Source of the DNA: Diplocarpon mali
Taxonomy: Eukaryota; Ascomycota; Leotiomycetes; Helotiales; Drepanopezizaceae
Assembly (NCBI GenBank): GCA_024741835.1
Contig: JAENRP010000174.1
Location: 18,845 to 82,844, forward strand
Direction: 5' to 3'
Length of the DNA: 64,000 nucleotides
Shown here: one piece after another, positions 33,760 to 46,856 of the stretch
Position numbering within the stretch: the stretch's first letter is position 1
Layout: each line of letters starts with the position of its first letter
Notes under the pieces: generated by a model
Databases searched by the model: none
Told to the model about the DNA's origin: nothing
What the model saw: only the letters and a program-made list of their open reading frames with translations
Position numbers and translations under genes: made by a program

Positions 33760-36700
33760 CTGACTCTTTAAGCATCTTTGAGCCTCGCTTTAATACCTTT
33801 GCCTTTTAGGTAAAGTGGTTTAGTAAATATATGTTTTTTACTAAGCTTTATAATATTACCATTTTTACCGATCTGAGACTTCTATTTAAGTCAATTATAG
33901 AGACTGAGCCTTAAGCTCCCTTTATATAGGAGCTTAAGGAACTGGAAACGGCTAACCTTTGCGTAGTATACGCGAGGTTATATAAAGAGTATGCAGCGAC
34001 TCTATCCGAATAGATTTATGCCCGCTTTCCCTTAGGAGATCTGTTAAAGGCTCCTCCTCTATAGGCTTCTTATAAGGATATTAAGGATGAATATAAAATC
34101 CTAATAAAGGAGTACTACCTGCGTAAGGAAACTTAGAAGACTTAATGCAAATACTATAAGCTACTCTTAGAATAGGTCTCTAAGACTGTCGATAGAACGC
34201 TCTTAGCTTCTACAATGGCTTAAGTATAAATCCAAGCTAAGAAGCTCTCCTCTTTAATACCTGATAGAGATACTCTTATAAGTGGAACTATTGCTAATAA
34301 CCTATATACTAATTTGGTTAACTAGCAACTCTTACTCTAAGGCCTAGTATCTATCTTAAAGTGTGATATTGCGCCTTTTGATAAGGCTATTCAGTCTTAG
34401 ATAAGGCTTTAATACTGCAATATACTACGCTAAGGTAAAACTAAGAGAACTAATACTTAGTAGTAGATCTGGGAGTAGCAGGAGGCGTACCGCTTAGTAG
34501 AGTAATATAGTCTTCCTAAGATTAAAGGGAGACTAGGAGTTACTGACTTTTTAGACTTAATTATAGTAAAGATTAATCTAAGTTAGGCGACTCGCTTAAA
34601 GGAGGAAATTATTACTAATAAGCAGATGGGAACCTTATATAAGTACGACTTAATGCAGCTGAGCCGCGCCCTGGTGGGTATTGAATCTAATAGAGCGATC
34701 GATAATAAAGGGCTAGCAGTTTTTACTACTTAAGAGTCTCTCTTAGATGCTAAAACCCCTTCGTAGGCTCTAGCGAGCAGCTCCCAAAATCGCTCTATAA
34801 GCTCTAGAAGGGAGATTAGGCCTAAGTGCCCTTGTGGAGGCTTTAAAAATCACTATTAGAAGCCCTAGGACTGTCGGAAACTATTGTATACTATAGATAG
34901 GCGTAAGGAAAATATGAAGGTTCTCCCCTTGCGAGAGGAGGTCCTATAAATATAAAAGGCTTTAAATATAGGAGACTAGTTCAAGGGTCTCTGAGCATAG
35001 CTTAAGGAGAATGATATTGCGGTAATAGCGATTGACAAATTCAAAGGAAAGGCTTTAGCCTTTAAGGAGGACGGTTTAAGCAATAAAAGGGAGAACTCAC
35101 CAGTCTTTATAATAATGGATCCCTTTGCCTTCGACGCTTTTAAAGAATCGTTTAATATCTACTACCTCTTTAAGCTAGAACGCCACCCGCTCTCTTTAAG
35201 TACGCTCTTTAATAATTGCGCAGCTACTTATATCGTTAATTTAAAGGATTTACTTGTTATAGGCACCTTTAAGCCTTTTGGCGACTTGCAGCAATATATT
35301 GAAGTAGGTACCTTGAGACTTCCAATTATTAGAAGAGGTAATAGATATATAGCGGACTCTCTTCTATAGCATAATAGCTCTCTTATAAGGATAACGCTGC
35401 GCAACATTGCTATTATAAAGGAGTTTACTACTAATATTATCTTAAAGAGGCTCCTTGCGGATAAGGGTTTTTAGTACTCTAAAGTAGACCTTACTTTACG
35501 CTCTAGGAGCATTGGAGATTCTGTAAAGCGAGCTTAATTAAAGCGTTACTATAATCTCGTTTTCTTTAAATATAAGTTTATTAACTATTTAGATCTTTTA
35601 AATATGCTTTAATATGACTTCTCTACCTTAATAGCGTTTCCTATAGCTAAGACGACGCTTTATAATAGGTTCTAGTCTAACTATATACCTACTAGGGTAT
35701 AAGACGATAATGCGTATACTTGGTACCTTTGCGCTAGCCACTTAGGCGCGGAGGCTCTTTAAGCGCTAGTTAAGTGCGCTAGGGGAGTGAAGATCAGGGG
35801 AATATAAAGGCTGGAGTGCTTTATATACGTAGTAGCGTCTGCTAGGTAAGTTATTTCTCGCGCTACCTTTGAGAACCGATCTTTAAGGCCCTTCTTTAGG
35901 ATCTCTTAGGATCTCTTTAACTTTTTAGACAACTTATATAACAGTTGCTTATAGGTTCTTTTAATTAAGGACGAGTATAGCAGTATGCTTTAGACGTTCC
36001 TATTAAGATCGAAGGGCAGAGATGTAGTTATAAAGGTCCTTTAGGCCTTTGAAGCATAGGTGAAACGCTAATATAGGCTTTCTATTTGCAAAATTAGGCA
36101 AAATAATAATACTTTAGTGATCTCCTTAAGGGAAGACTCTCTTATAAAGTACTAAAGATGGGTAAAAGAGGAGGGAATCGATTTAGAGCTTACTCCTGCC
36201 TATATATACTAACCAAATGGAGGTATAGAGCAAGTAAGAAGGGAGTTGATTAAACGCTTTATTAAAATAAGAATTTACGCTAGGCTTTTAGCAAGCCTTT
36301 GGCCAAAGGTTGTAGAGGCTGCTATATACCTTTATAATATCTCCTTACTCGCTAGGAAGAAGATGATCTTATTAAGCGAGGCTCTCTATAGTTGGTTTAA
36401 GTAGTATTTTCGATTTTATAAGCTGCTGCTTATTAAGCAGATGATAGTAAGCTTAAAGCCTGACTAAAGTTGCGTTTATATATATAACGCTTGCGTATAC
36501 CCTTTAATTAAAGAGAGGGAGGCAGGGAGGGACCGCTAAACCTTTAAAATTAAATTATAAGGGCACTTAAGTTACTTAATTGGATATATTACCTTTAATA
36601 TTTATAAAATCTAGGTTCCTATGCTCTAGTGAGTAATAACGACTTATAATGTCGAATTTGATAAGTCTCTTTTCTATAGTCCAGAAGCTAAGCGCGCAAA

Positions 36701-39330
36701 CCCTATATTGCGCTAAGAACTTAAGACGACCCTCTAATTGATTAAAGAGGGAAAGGGAGCTTAGGACGCTAAGTTCGAAGGCATTTTCGAGGAATTAGAG
36801 CTTATCGCAAGGCCGAACGCAATCGCCGCAGAAAAAGCCGCTATATAGGAAGAGCCTGCATCGCAGACTAACGCTGCTCTACAGCCTTTAACTAATGATA
36901 TAGAAGGCCTTAACTTAAATCCAAATTCTCCGAGAGACCCGCTTAGAAACTCGGGGGTAGAAGCAAGCGAACTGGAAGCCACTTCGCCAGTCTTTAAGAA
37001 GGCAAATGGTGACTAGAGCTTAAGGGTAATGATTCCTTATAGAGGCCCTATTAAAGAAGGAACTGTAGACGACTCTAAGGGAGTCTTTAAAGATAAGTTC
37101 TATAGGGCGATTGGCAGATCTTTAGCCGCTATTCTATATAGGAATAAAGATAGCTTAAGGGCTTTAAGATAGAGTCTTTAGTTATAAAGGCAGGCTTTAG
37201 TAAACTCTGGTAGAAGGCTAGAGGTACTACTATTAAGATCTGGGAGGAGCTCTAACAGTCTTATAAGAAGCGACCTAGTAAGAGGAGTAGGCCTTAATAA
37301 TATAATACCTTAAGTTATAATACTAGCTTAAAGACTATAGGCTTAGGAGATAGAGCTACCTAGACTCTTAAAGGAACCTTTAGTAATAATAAAAATAGAG
37401 GAGGAGACCTATGGAGAAAAGCGTAAGGAGGAACTCCCTCTTTTTAGGCAAAAGAGGACAAGACGCTTAAGCGTTAAGCAATAAGAGACTTTAAAAGTAT
37501 ATACTATTACTTTAGAGCATATGCTCTCTTAAAGTAATATTGATTTACCCTGCTCCTTATATATATAGGAGTTTGTATCGACCTTTTAAGCAAATAAATA
37601 GATAAGGGAGGATAGGAAGGACTATTTAACAGTTTATATAGTTATTAAAGCTGCAGTTGATAGTTGGGCAAAGGATAGAGCGCAGTCTCCTAACCGCCTA
37701 TAGTACTAAGGCTCTCTGCTAAAGCCTTTAAAAGGATGGCTGGACTTAAAGAAGCACCCTTTTAGCAAACGATTTAAGGAAGGAGGGCGCTAAGAGATTA
37801 AGAATTTGGAATCTCGGAGTTGCTAGAGAATTGTGCAAAGGGATTACTCAAAGCCTTTGCCAATACTATTAAAATGGGTTTTTACTTATAAGGTTAATAG
37901 CTTTGGCAAGCTTCTAAAGTGCTGATTATAGCTAGTTATATAAAGGGATCTCTAAGACAAAGCTTTAATTTTCTTAACCTATATAGCTACGCTTGCAGCA
38001 AGGTCTTTTAAGGTACTAATAGCGCTTGCTACGTACTTCAATATAGAAGTAAAGTAGTTCGATATCGTTAACGCATTTATTAACGCTCTTAAAGACCTAA
38101 GGAGTGCTCTAGTTATATACTTCCTATTAGATGGCTTTAAGCGCCTTAGTATAGTAGTAGAACTGGACCGCGCGTTCTATAGGTTAAAAGACTCTCTAGC
38201 GCTATGGTATAGGAACTTCGCAGGAACGCTTAAGGGCCTTTAACTTGAGCTATTAGGCAAGGAGCCTTATATTTTTACAATAAAGGATCGTATAGTCTTT
38301 ATAGCGTTTTATATCGATGATATTTAAGTGTTATATAAGGCCTCTAACTTAGATCGGGCGACTCGTCTGATTGAAGACCTAAAGAGGGCGTACGAGCTTA
38401 CTATTATAAGAGATATCTCCTAGTTCCTTAGAGTAAGGATTATTTGGAATAGGAAGGCAAAGAGGATCTCCTTAGTTTATAATACCTATATTAAGAAGAT
38501 CGCTCAAAAGTTTGGAGCTAATATAGGGAGAGTGCTTAATACTCTATTGCTAAAGAAGGAGTTTATTAAGAACTTAAGGCAAGCTTTCCTAGAAAAGGTA
38601 AAGGAGTACTAAGAGAAAATAGGCTCTATTCTCTATATAGCGATTATAATACGCCTGGATATTGCGTTTGCAGCCTTTTAACTATCGTTCTTCCTAACTA
38701 ATCCAAGCTCTAAGCACCTCTTAGCCGCAGATTAGATGCTTTGATACTTATATAGCACGCGCTTCTTAGGAATTGCTTATAGCTTTAAGGCTAAGGAATA
38801 CCAACTTGTCGCATCTTTAGATGCTTCTTTTAAAGATGATTAAGAGACTTGCAGATCCTCCTAGGGATACGTCTTCTTCCTATTTAGAGGACTGATTATT
38901 TGGAAAGCGAATTGCTAAGCGACTGTCACGCTCTCCTCTATTAAAGCAGAACTCTATAGTATAGTTTCTATTGCAAAGGAGATGATAGCTATAAAACGCC
39001 TCTTTAAGGAGATTCGCATAGACTCCCTCTTTAAATGGAATATATATTGCAATAACTAATAGATAATTCGGCTAATTGTTATAGAGAACGAGAAGATTAA
39101 GACAAGCCTTTGATATATCGAAATTAGCAATATATAGATCCGCTAGAAGTATTAGAAAGGAAGCTTCTAGATAATCTACCTCCTTACTAAGGAGATGCAT
39201 ATAGATAGGCTTACTAAGAACCTGGACCGCTAGAAGTTTAAGAGCTTCGTTTGTTTATTAAACCTCTAGAGCTTTTAAATAATCGTTTAGCAACTCGCAC
39301 TTACTAGCGAGTAGTCACTTATTATTAGGA
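33760..39330 (+). pseudogene. Copia gag-pol polyprotein, multiply broken
   Basis: Reading through stops on the plus strand, the order is as follows. A gag zinc knuckle at about 34827-34876 (C-P-C-G-G then H and D-C). An integrase region at about 35700-36420 (WYLCASHLG, an H-H-C-C-like stretch, then LYNISLLARKK). Reverse transcriptase at about 37860-38580, with RLKDSLALWYRNFAG and FYIDDI (the YVDD-type active site, about 38308). RNase H at about 38780-39270 (LVASLDASFKDD, GYVFFLFRGLIIWKAN, TLSSIKAELYSIV). Stops are mostly TAG or TAA where Gln or Trp would be expected, as RIP produces. The only long intact stretch is 35115-35369. No functional product is expected. Confidence 0.9.
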
Positions 39331-39469
39331 GACTTATACTTACGAGCTCCTACTCTCTTATAGTCATATTTATTTATTTTCTCTTATAAAGCGCACTGCA
39401 AAAGCTCTCCTTTTCTAAAAATATAGGATAGGTAACGTTCTTAAGCCGCTATTGCAGGGCGCGACCCTT

Positions 39470-40420
39470 TCTTAGATCCTCCTAGCTAGCGCTAGGAGCT
39501 GCGAAGCCATAGCTATAAGCTCTGCACGGATCTCCTCCTAAGAGAGGCCCGGAGGCACTCCCTCGGCCAGAGGCCTGCTGGCGAACACACTAGCGATAGC
39601 AGGGGCGAAGGCGGGGGGTGCGGCGGGGGCGGCGGCGATAGCAGGAGCGGCGATAGCAGGGGCAGGGATAGGGGAGACGAAGGGAGACACTATAGCGGCG
39701 GCTGCGATAGCGGCGGCGGATGGGACGGAAGCGGCGGCAGCGACGGCAAGGGCGAACGGGTCCGAGCCAGAGGGCCTAGGAGCGAACGGGAACGGTATGC
39801 CGGGAGCGGGGGAGGCAGCGATACTACCACTCGCAGGAGTGGCGGGCCCTCCTAGCACTGGGGTCCGATCGCTCCCATCTTTTAAAATCAGCCTGGAACT
39901 TAATGAGACTCGACAAACGTACTATAGAAGCTCTGGAGCGCACCCTTTACTGCATTAAGCAGTAGTGCCACCTCCTCCTTAAAGGCACCGCAAGCGCAGG
40001 CTGATACGACAGCCTCCTAGGAGGCGAGGAGAGGTCCGCTGGCCTATTAGCAGCTGTTGCTTAGCACCGTATAACGAATGCAACGCGCACTGAAGGTACT
40101 ATTAAAGCACCGACAATCGAGATTGCTAGTGCTCCTGCATGCGATGTAATACACGCACGCGTTGTCGCGCTCTATTATAGGCTTAGGCATACGGCGCGCA
40201 GCAGGGGCGGGGCTCTCTAGCGGCGGCGGCGGCGGGGGCGGCGGCAGCGGCAGGGGCGACGGCAGCGGCAGCTCGTTGCCTAGCAGGCGCTAGGACGATC
40301 GCGCTAGGGTTGCAGCTCCTAAAGGAGCGCTAGCGACTTAGCGCAAAGTTAGTATAACGCAGGGTATAGGGACTCTAAGGGTCTTACTTTATAAGGGCGG
40401 CCGGGGCTACGATAAGCAGG
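39470..40420. repeat. GC-rich, GGCGGC-type low-complexity island within the copia element
   Basis: Two blocks (about 39540-39860 and 40195-40275) of gcggcggcg and gcaggggcg type sequence lie in otherwise AT-rich RIP-decayed DNA. The minus strand has a 106-residue open frame (39538-39858), an Ala/Pro-rich translation of the repeat and not a convincing gene. The G-rich plus strand could form G-quadruplexes. Confidence 0.7.
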
Positions 40421-40734
40421 AGTTCCTTCTATATTTAAAATTATTAGTATAAAGATGATATTTTAAATGATAAAGGAGGGTTGTTTTTAAAAGAAGGGAA
40501 AGAGAACCTTTGCAATGGAAATACTCTATAGGAAGCCTAATAGAGCACTAGCATAAAATTGCGAAGATTCTTAAGCGCGCTTATTACCTATAGCGACCCT
40601 TCTTATTCTAGAAGGAACGACCTCTAGAGGGGCAATATATAAGATAGAGCCTCTTTTCTTTATAACTGCTATTCTTTCTTTTGTTTTATCTATATAGCTA
40701 AGCGATTCTGGGAGCATCGCCTAACTAAGGGGTA

Positions 40735-40932
40735 TATTATATAGAATGGGCAGAGTCTCCACTTATTCTAGAGACCCTCTACGTGACTCCTGCTGAGTTA
40801 TAGACTCTCCCTTTTCTTTCCGAAGTCTCCTTACCAGATATATACTAAATAATAATACAATCAATCATCTTCATCTATATTAGCGAGCCTCCTGAGCGAC
40901 CCAATGAAGGCCCTCTAGCCGACCGCACCATA
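40735..40932 (+). repeat. 3' LTR (198 bp)
   Basis: Begins TATTATATAGAATGGGC, the RIP-shifted form of the 5' LTR start, and ends GCACCATA. Same length as the 5' LTR with no indels. Confidence 0.9.
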
Positions 40933-40937
40933 ATAGC
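40933..40937. repeat. Target-site duplication, right copy (ATAGC)
   Basis: Matches 33348-33352 exactly, directly after the 3' LTR. The original 3' flank of the J-protein gene resumes here. Confidence 0.85.
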
Positions 40938-41900
40938 GTGCTCGACCGATCTTGTTTTTAGCGACCATAATACAGGACGATTATCCCCCAGGTCCTCCGG
41001 AGTAAGCACACGAGACCCTAGGCCAGACTGCCGGAGAGAGTTTACTTCCAAGACAAGCATTGCTAAAGATCGGCGAAGATTGAGATCACCAAAAACACAA
41101 CTCGTTAATGAGGCGCCGTACATTATCTCCGCGTCTAGATGCATGTCACAAGAAACCCACTCAACTTCGACTCTTCCCAAGCCCAGCTCGAAATACCCAC
41201 CAACAAGACCCGACGAGATATCTCTGGTTTAAAACACCATGGCCGAGCGATCCTCATATCGATCACTCAGCGGACAAAGCCTAACAATGTCCTCATTGTT
41301 AGTTTTACTGAATGTCACCCACTCTACTCTCTACCAGGTAACCATATTTAGACTACCAGGCTGTTTGCACAACAGGCTTGGTACTGATTACTTACAGAAA
41401 TCACAGCTGGGAAACAATCTCTACCATTTAATAAGATGCGGGAATATAAAAGACTCAGATTTCGGTTCGTTTTTTGGGAAGATGATATCTCTCTCCCGCT
41501 GCGTTTCCAAAACTCATAGTTGAGCTCTCGATGGTGAGGATATTATACGCCTTACCTCAGGTATGCTTCTATTGAAGACCCCAGCACTGCACGGGGAATT
41601 ATTGAATTTTGGCCCTTTCTTTTTCCCTAAACCAATATTGCCTGCTTTCTCTGACGCACGGGGCTTTGAGTCTGGGAGGGTTGTTTGCTATCTAAAGCTG
41701 ATATGTATGTCTGGAGTTTCCTGAGAAACCTGAATGAGGTACGGACAGATAAAATTTTCAGAAGTGAACCCTATGCCCATATAACCATACAGCCTAGGAG
41801 AGCATCATGGACCTATGGTGAAATCTGAAGATCCACGAAACTAGCGACGCAACAAAGCAAGCACATGACGAGTCTCGTCTTACACAGCCCATCTCCATCT
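40938..41900. other. Spacer between the copia element and the xanthine dehydrogenase 3' end
   Basis: The displaced 3' flank of the J-protein gene and the 3' flank of xanthine dehydrogenase. Small frames (40875-41180 minus, 41139-41523 plus) have no domain. Confidence 0.5.
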
Positions 41901-44900
41901 TTAAGCAACACTAACGAAGAAACTTCTCTCCCCCTCTCTCTGCACAACCGTTCCTGCTTTAAGTATCTCATCCCCAATAGCTAGTCTCAACCTCTCCGCC
42001 GTTGCCGGACTATCCATTATCAAAATTTCCTCCACTCCGTTATCTCTTCTCGCACTGCACACTGCCTCCCTCAGCGCGAATAGTACCGTGGCGCCCAGGA
42101 AAAGTGGCGGCTCACCGACGCCCTTCGAGCTCTGGATACTGCGCAGGTGACTCCAATCCACGCCTTGCAGAAAGCTGACGTTGAATTCTTGAGGGATGTC
42201 GGAGAAGCCGGGGATTTTATAGGTGCCAGGTCCTCGTGTGAAGAGTTGCCCAGATCGTGTCCAGAGGGACTCCTCCACTGCACGAGAGTTAGTGTTGTAC
42301 TCAGCGACAACCTATCATTCTCGGATCTGTGTTTAGATCTTCGGCTATCACAGAAACCGAAATCTCAAAATTTTGGGGGCCAGCGCGGATTTTAACGTAC
42401 TAGTAAAAAGACCTTGGCCTTGAACGAAAGCCCCTTCGATTTGGCCGTAGTCAATGGCGGGGTTGATGGATCGACCTATGTCCATTTTGATATCGGTGCG
42501 AAGAACAGTATGAGACCCCGTTAAGACATCAAGTTCGACTTCGCTGACAGCCACACCCTGGGTCTGTCAGATTACATCTAAATGGATTAAGACTGGTGAC
42601 TTGAAGTACCTGTGTGAAGTAGTAGTACATCGGTTTCACAGTTTTCACATCATAACTGCCCCATTTATACCCAATCTTAGGCATCTTCCAATACCCAGCC
42701 GCGGCGAGACTCACGCGATCCAGATACGCCGCATGCGCTAGAGTCTTCATCGGGGCACCCTTACCGTACGTCTCTCTGAATGGCTGCAGTCGCTCATTGA
42801 GCTGGTCACAGGCATTCTTAACAGCCATGCCGTTCAAATCGCTACCCGAAGATGCTGCCGTAGGAGAAGCATTGGCCGACTGGTAAGTGGTGGTATCCTG
42901 TGTGTAGATTGCATCGAGCGGTACGTTGAGCTCCTGAGCTGCGACTTGACACATTTTGGTGTAGAGACCTTGTCCCATCTCGGTCCCCCCGTGATGTAAC
43001 AGGATACTTCCGTCGGCGTAAATCTTGACGCTTGCCGTAGCCTGGTTGAGATGGACTGCTGTAGCGAAGCTGAGGCCAAATTTCGTGGGGATCATCGACA
43101 TGCCTCTCTTCCTCCACTTATGCTCTTTATTGAACTTCTCAATCGCGGCACGGCGACTATCGTACTGGGCCTCTTTTCGAACTTGCTGTAGCATCATTGG
43201 GATATGCCAGTCCTTGTCGATCTTTTGCAGGAAGGGCGTGTGTTCGCCGACTTTGTAGAGGTTCTTTAGGCGAAGTTTGTCGATTGACATGTTCAGGCCC
43301 TCTGCAACAGCTGTCATGTATGTCTCTGCGATAAACATAGCCTGAGGACCTCCGAAGCCTCTGAAAGCTGTATTACTGTGTGTATGGGTTTTACAGCAGT
43401 GGCCACGAATCAGCACGTGAGGGATCTCGTAACAATTCTCTAGATGGGTACAGCAGCGATCCATGACAGCACCAGACATGTCTTGGGAGAATCCACCATT
43501 GTTGTAAACGTCGGCTTCAAGAGCAACTAGTTTCCCGTCGGCTGCTGTGCCTACTTTCCATCGACATTGAATGGGATGTCTTTGCCCAGATGTCATCATG
43601 TCTTCGTCTCGGTTGAGCATGCATCGGATGGGCCGCCAGGTCTTCTTTGCTGCAACAGCTAGTATCACAGCCAGTTGGACACTTCGAGACTCCTTGCCTC
43701 CAAACGCGCCGCCCATGCGTTTCACTCTGACGTTGACTTTGCTGCTTGGAACGCCGCAAACTTGTGCCACGAATTCTTGAGATTCCATACTATTACGAGG
43801 TCAGGTAATCTATTGTGGCATGAGTCGAGAGAACTTACGTATTCTGGGTCGACGACCACACTTCAAAGGATCGATCTTCCCTGTTAGGGATCACCAGAGC
43901 AGCGTTTGTTTCCAGATAGAAATGTTCTTGGCCACCTATCCTAACCACGCCATCGAAAACTCTATCACACTTCGACCATACACTATCCATCATATCCTCC
44001 AATGCATCTCCCTTCTTCAGCATCTTCCCATGCTTGAAGAAGCTATTTGCCTCAATGGCTTCATCGATTGTAAGGATTGTAGGCAGGTCTTCGTAAACAA
44101 TCTCGACTGCTTTCGCAGCAGCTTGTGCCTGAAGAACAGTTTCTGCATAGACAAGACCGATTGGCTGACCGTGAGAAAACACCTCTCCGTCGGCGAAGAA
44201 CGGCTCATCCTTAACGACTGATCCCCACAGATTCGACTCCTTGGGGATACTGTCAATGTCAACATAACCCAGTGCCAGCCCTTCTCCTAGAGCAGGAGTC
44301 CAATCCACCTCCACTAATTTTGCATGTGCTCGACTCGAAAGCACAAGCGCTCCATACAATTCCCGGTCTTGCCTTGGCATATCATCGATATACTGCGCCT
44401 CTCCTGTATTCTGCTTCAAGGCCGACATATGCGGAACTTGCTTGCCGACTACACGCTGCTCATGCGGGTTATAATTATCTCGAGTCCCAAAAGATATGTC
44501 GCGGTTGATTTCCTTGATCAGATCCGGGTCAACTTCTCCCAACCCAAAATCTGATATCGTCTCATGCCAGAAACGGAAGAAAAGAGACAGCGCTAGAGTC
44601 TTCCGGTAGGTAGCCATACCGCCCGGAACATCGAATGATAGATCAAATTCTTTAGCCAGGGATTCCATGCATCCTTCAAGGGTGGCTTGAGCATTCCACT
44701 TTCGCCCAAGTATTAGCTTGATGGTTTCCTTCGCCTCGACTGTCCTGGGTGCCATGCCTCCGTACGCCAACGAAATATCCGACACGGCTCCCACTTCGTC
44801 TAAACGAACTCTAAAAGCAGCGGTCACAATGGCGATGTCGTCGTCTTTACGCTTAGCCTGCTTGTATGCTTTGGTGAGTTCCTTTTTTCCGCATGCTGGA

Positions 44901-46856
44901 ATCGGGATATGGATACGCGTAATAACTGCGTCGGGAGGAAGTGTCGTGGTCCGGTATCCTGTGAAGAACGTTGAAATTGGCAAGGTAAACCTGCCTTTTG
45001 ACACACTTTGCGCTGTTAGAGTCGTTCCACAGGCCATCAAGACTGGGTTCATGTCTGAAATAGGAGAAGCTGTCGCAATATTGCCGGCAAGCGAAGCAAC
45101 ATTACGAATTTGCCGTCCAGCGAAATATCTTAGTTGTTTCCTCATAGCCTCGAGAACGGACCCCCGGTACCCGAGCTTAAGCGACAAGTTCTTACAGACT
45201 CTCTCAACTGTCGTCAATGGCGTGTTGGCACCAATGACAAGCTCTTGCATCGAGTATAGATCTGTCGGGATTGCGGTGTCACTCAATTCATCGATGTCCG
45301 AAACATAGACAGAGATGGGGAACAAAGAATTCTTAAATTTGATCTCGACCTGGACCTCACTCGACCCGCTCACTAGCTTCGCGCTAGGGTACGTATCTTT
45401 GATCAGTAGGAGCTGATCAAGCGTTGTTGGTCGAAACCAGACACGGGTCGAGGTTCCGAACAGAATAGGAGACTTGTCGCGTTTCCTCAGTGCCTACATA
45501 ATGTTTAGCCTACGACGAGAAGAAAGCGCTCTGACAATTGGTATTGTAACTCTGCCAAGCTAATTTTCTGGAACAGAGGTGGAATTTGAGAAGATATACG
45601 CACTGGTGGGAATATGAGTTCTGTCGTTGGAGAATATGATTTGAACTTGATTTGTGGAAAACCAAATTTCGTCTCAGGAGGTGTTATGTCGAGCTGAGAG
45701 GTTGCTTTGATTCCTTCAATAGCATCGCCTGCTGCCCCTTGGATTTCTCTGGACTTCATGGGCTTTCCGTAAGCTGAACCGTTGATCGGTGTTTCGTTCT
45801 CATCGGAACAGCTGATTACACTATCGGATGTGCTAGCAGTCTCAGAAGAATCGTCAAACTGGACCAAAATCAGTAAAATAATCAACGTAAATATATGGAA
45901 ACATGTAATCAAAGTCTACAAGTAGCCCCAAATTCTTCGGACAACAATTTGAGCACTTACGGAAAGTTTGGACGACTCCCCACTCGACGAATGCTTAGGC
46001 GAGACCTTTGGTGAATCTCTACAACACCCACCTGGTCTTCCGCACGAACCATTGTTTCTCAGAGGTCCATCTAGGTTGCTTTCTGATCGATAGATGACTT
46101 CGCTTTTGTTATCAACTAAGGTTACCTCAGCCTTACTGGTGTAGGAAGAAGCCATTTTGCCTTTTAGATCCTCACTGATGAAAGTTTTTGCTGCCTCCAG
46201 AATCTGCCTATAGCCAGTACATCGACAAAGGTTGCCGTCGAGATGACCTTCTAGCTCGATGTCACTGGCAGCTAGGCGGTACTCTCTGGTCATCGGGTCG
46301 TACGAATTCCTGACCAGGGCGTACAGTGACATGACAATACCTGGTGTGCAGAAACCACATCTATCGAGTGAATCAGATCACTCTGCATACCAGAGAAGGG
46401 TGCTGGCCTTACTGTGAGCCATGGAGCTTGGCAAGACGCTCTTGAAGTGGATGAGGGTTGTCTATGTTCCCAATCCCCTCGACAGTGATAACATGTTTGC
46501 CCACGACTAAACCGTCAGTAAGAGTTCCGAAGTGTGTCATGAATATAGAGCTGCCTGAAATTGCGTGCGTGGGGGTTACCTCCAATCAGGGGAAATAGGC
46601 AAGCATTGACAGCCATATGCTTCACCCGTCCTTTCTGCTCGTCACTGTTGTCTAGTACCTGCAAGACGACTGTACAAGCACCGCATCCTCCTTCTCCGCA
46701 ACCAAGTTTGGTCCCCTTCAGGTTATGTTGAGAACGAATGAAATCGAGAAGGGTCCATTGCGGATTAGCATCTTTCAGCTGTACCTTGGTTCCATTGAGA
46801 TAGAAATTCAAAAAGCTTTCCTTGAACACAGACTGGATTTCTGGTGGCAATTCCAT
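41901..46856 (-). CDS. hxA: Xanthine dehydrogenase (purine hydroxylase I)
   Basis: Oxidises hypoxanthine to xanthine and uric acid using molybdopterin, two 2Fe-2S clusters and FAD. Eight exons: 46856-46580, 46506-46413, 46360-45961, 45858-45604, 45493-43839, 43789-42610, 42557-42401 and about 42277-41901, giving 1464 residues. The plant-type 2Fe-2S has [12 protein letters not shown]. The second cluster has [10 protein letters not shown] and [13 protein letters not shown]. The FAD domain includes [13 protein letters not shown] and [17 protein letters not shown]. The molybdenum part has [40 protein letters not shown] and the catalytic-Glu loop [10 protein letters not shown]. It is about 100 residues longer than the usual 1360, mainly from a Ser-rich insert between the FeS and FAD domains (exons 3-4). 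It diverges from an OYE gene. A single GATA-type site (CGATAG, 47095-47100) lies upstream; nitrogen-source control is plausible from Aspergillus but not shown. Confidence 0.95.

Larger units (their letters stand above)
33353..40932 (+). mobile_element. Complete but inactive Ty1/copia-type LTR retrotransposon
   Basis: 7580 bp, bounded by two 198-bp LTRs (33353-33550 and 40735-40932) and a 5-bp target duplication ATAGC. The domain order gag zinc knuckle, integrase, reverse transcriptase, RNase H identifies Ty1/copia (integrase before RT). The coding part is full of TAG/TAA and frame breaks, and the LTRs differ only by transitions, as expected of RIP. A purine-rich tract (ctaaggggta) precedes the 3' LTR as the polypurine tract. 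About 1.4 kb of unusual, partly very GC-rich sequence lies between RNase H and the 3' LTR. Confidence 0.93.

Noticed and set aside
39538..39858. 106-residue minus-strand protein, Ala/Pro-rich
   Set aside because: A translation of GGC-type repeat inside a dead retrotransposon; no domain, no promoter context.
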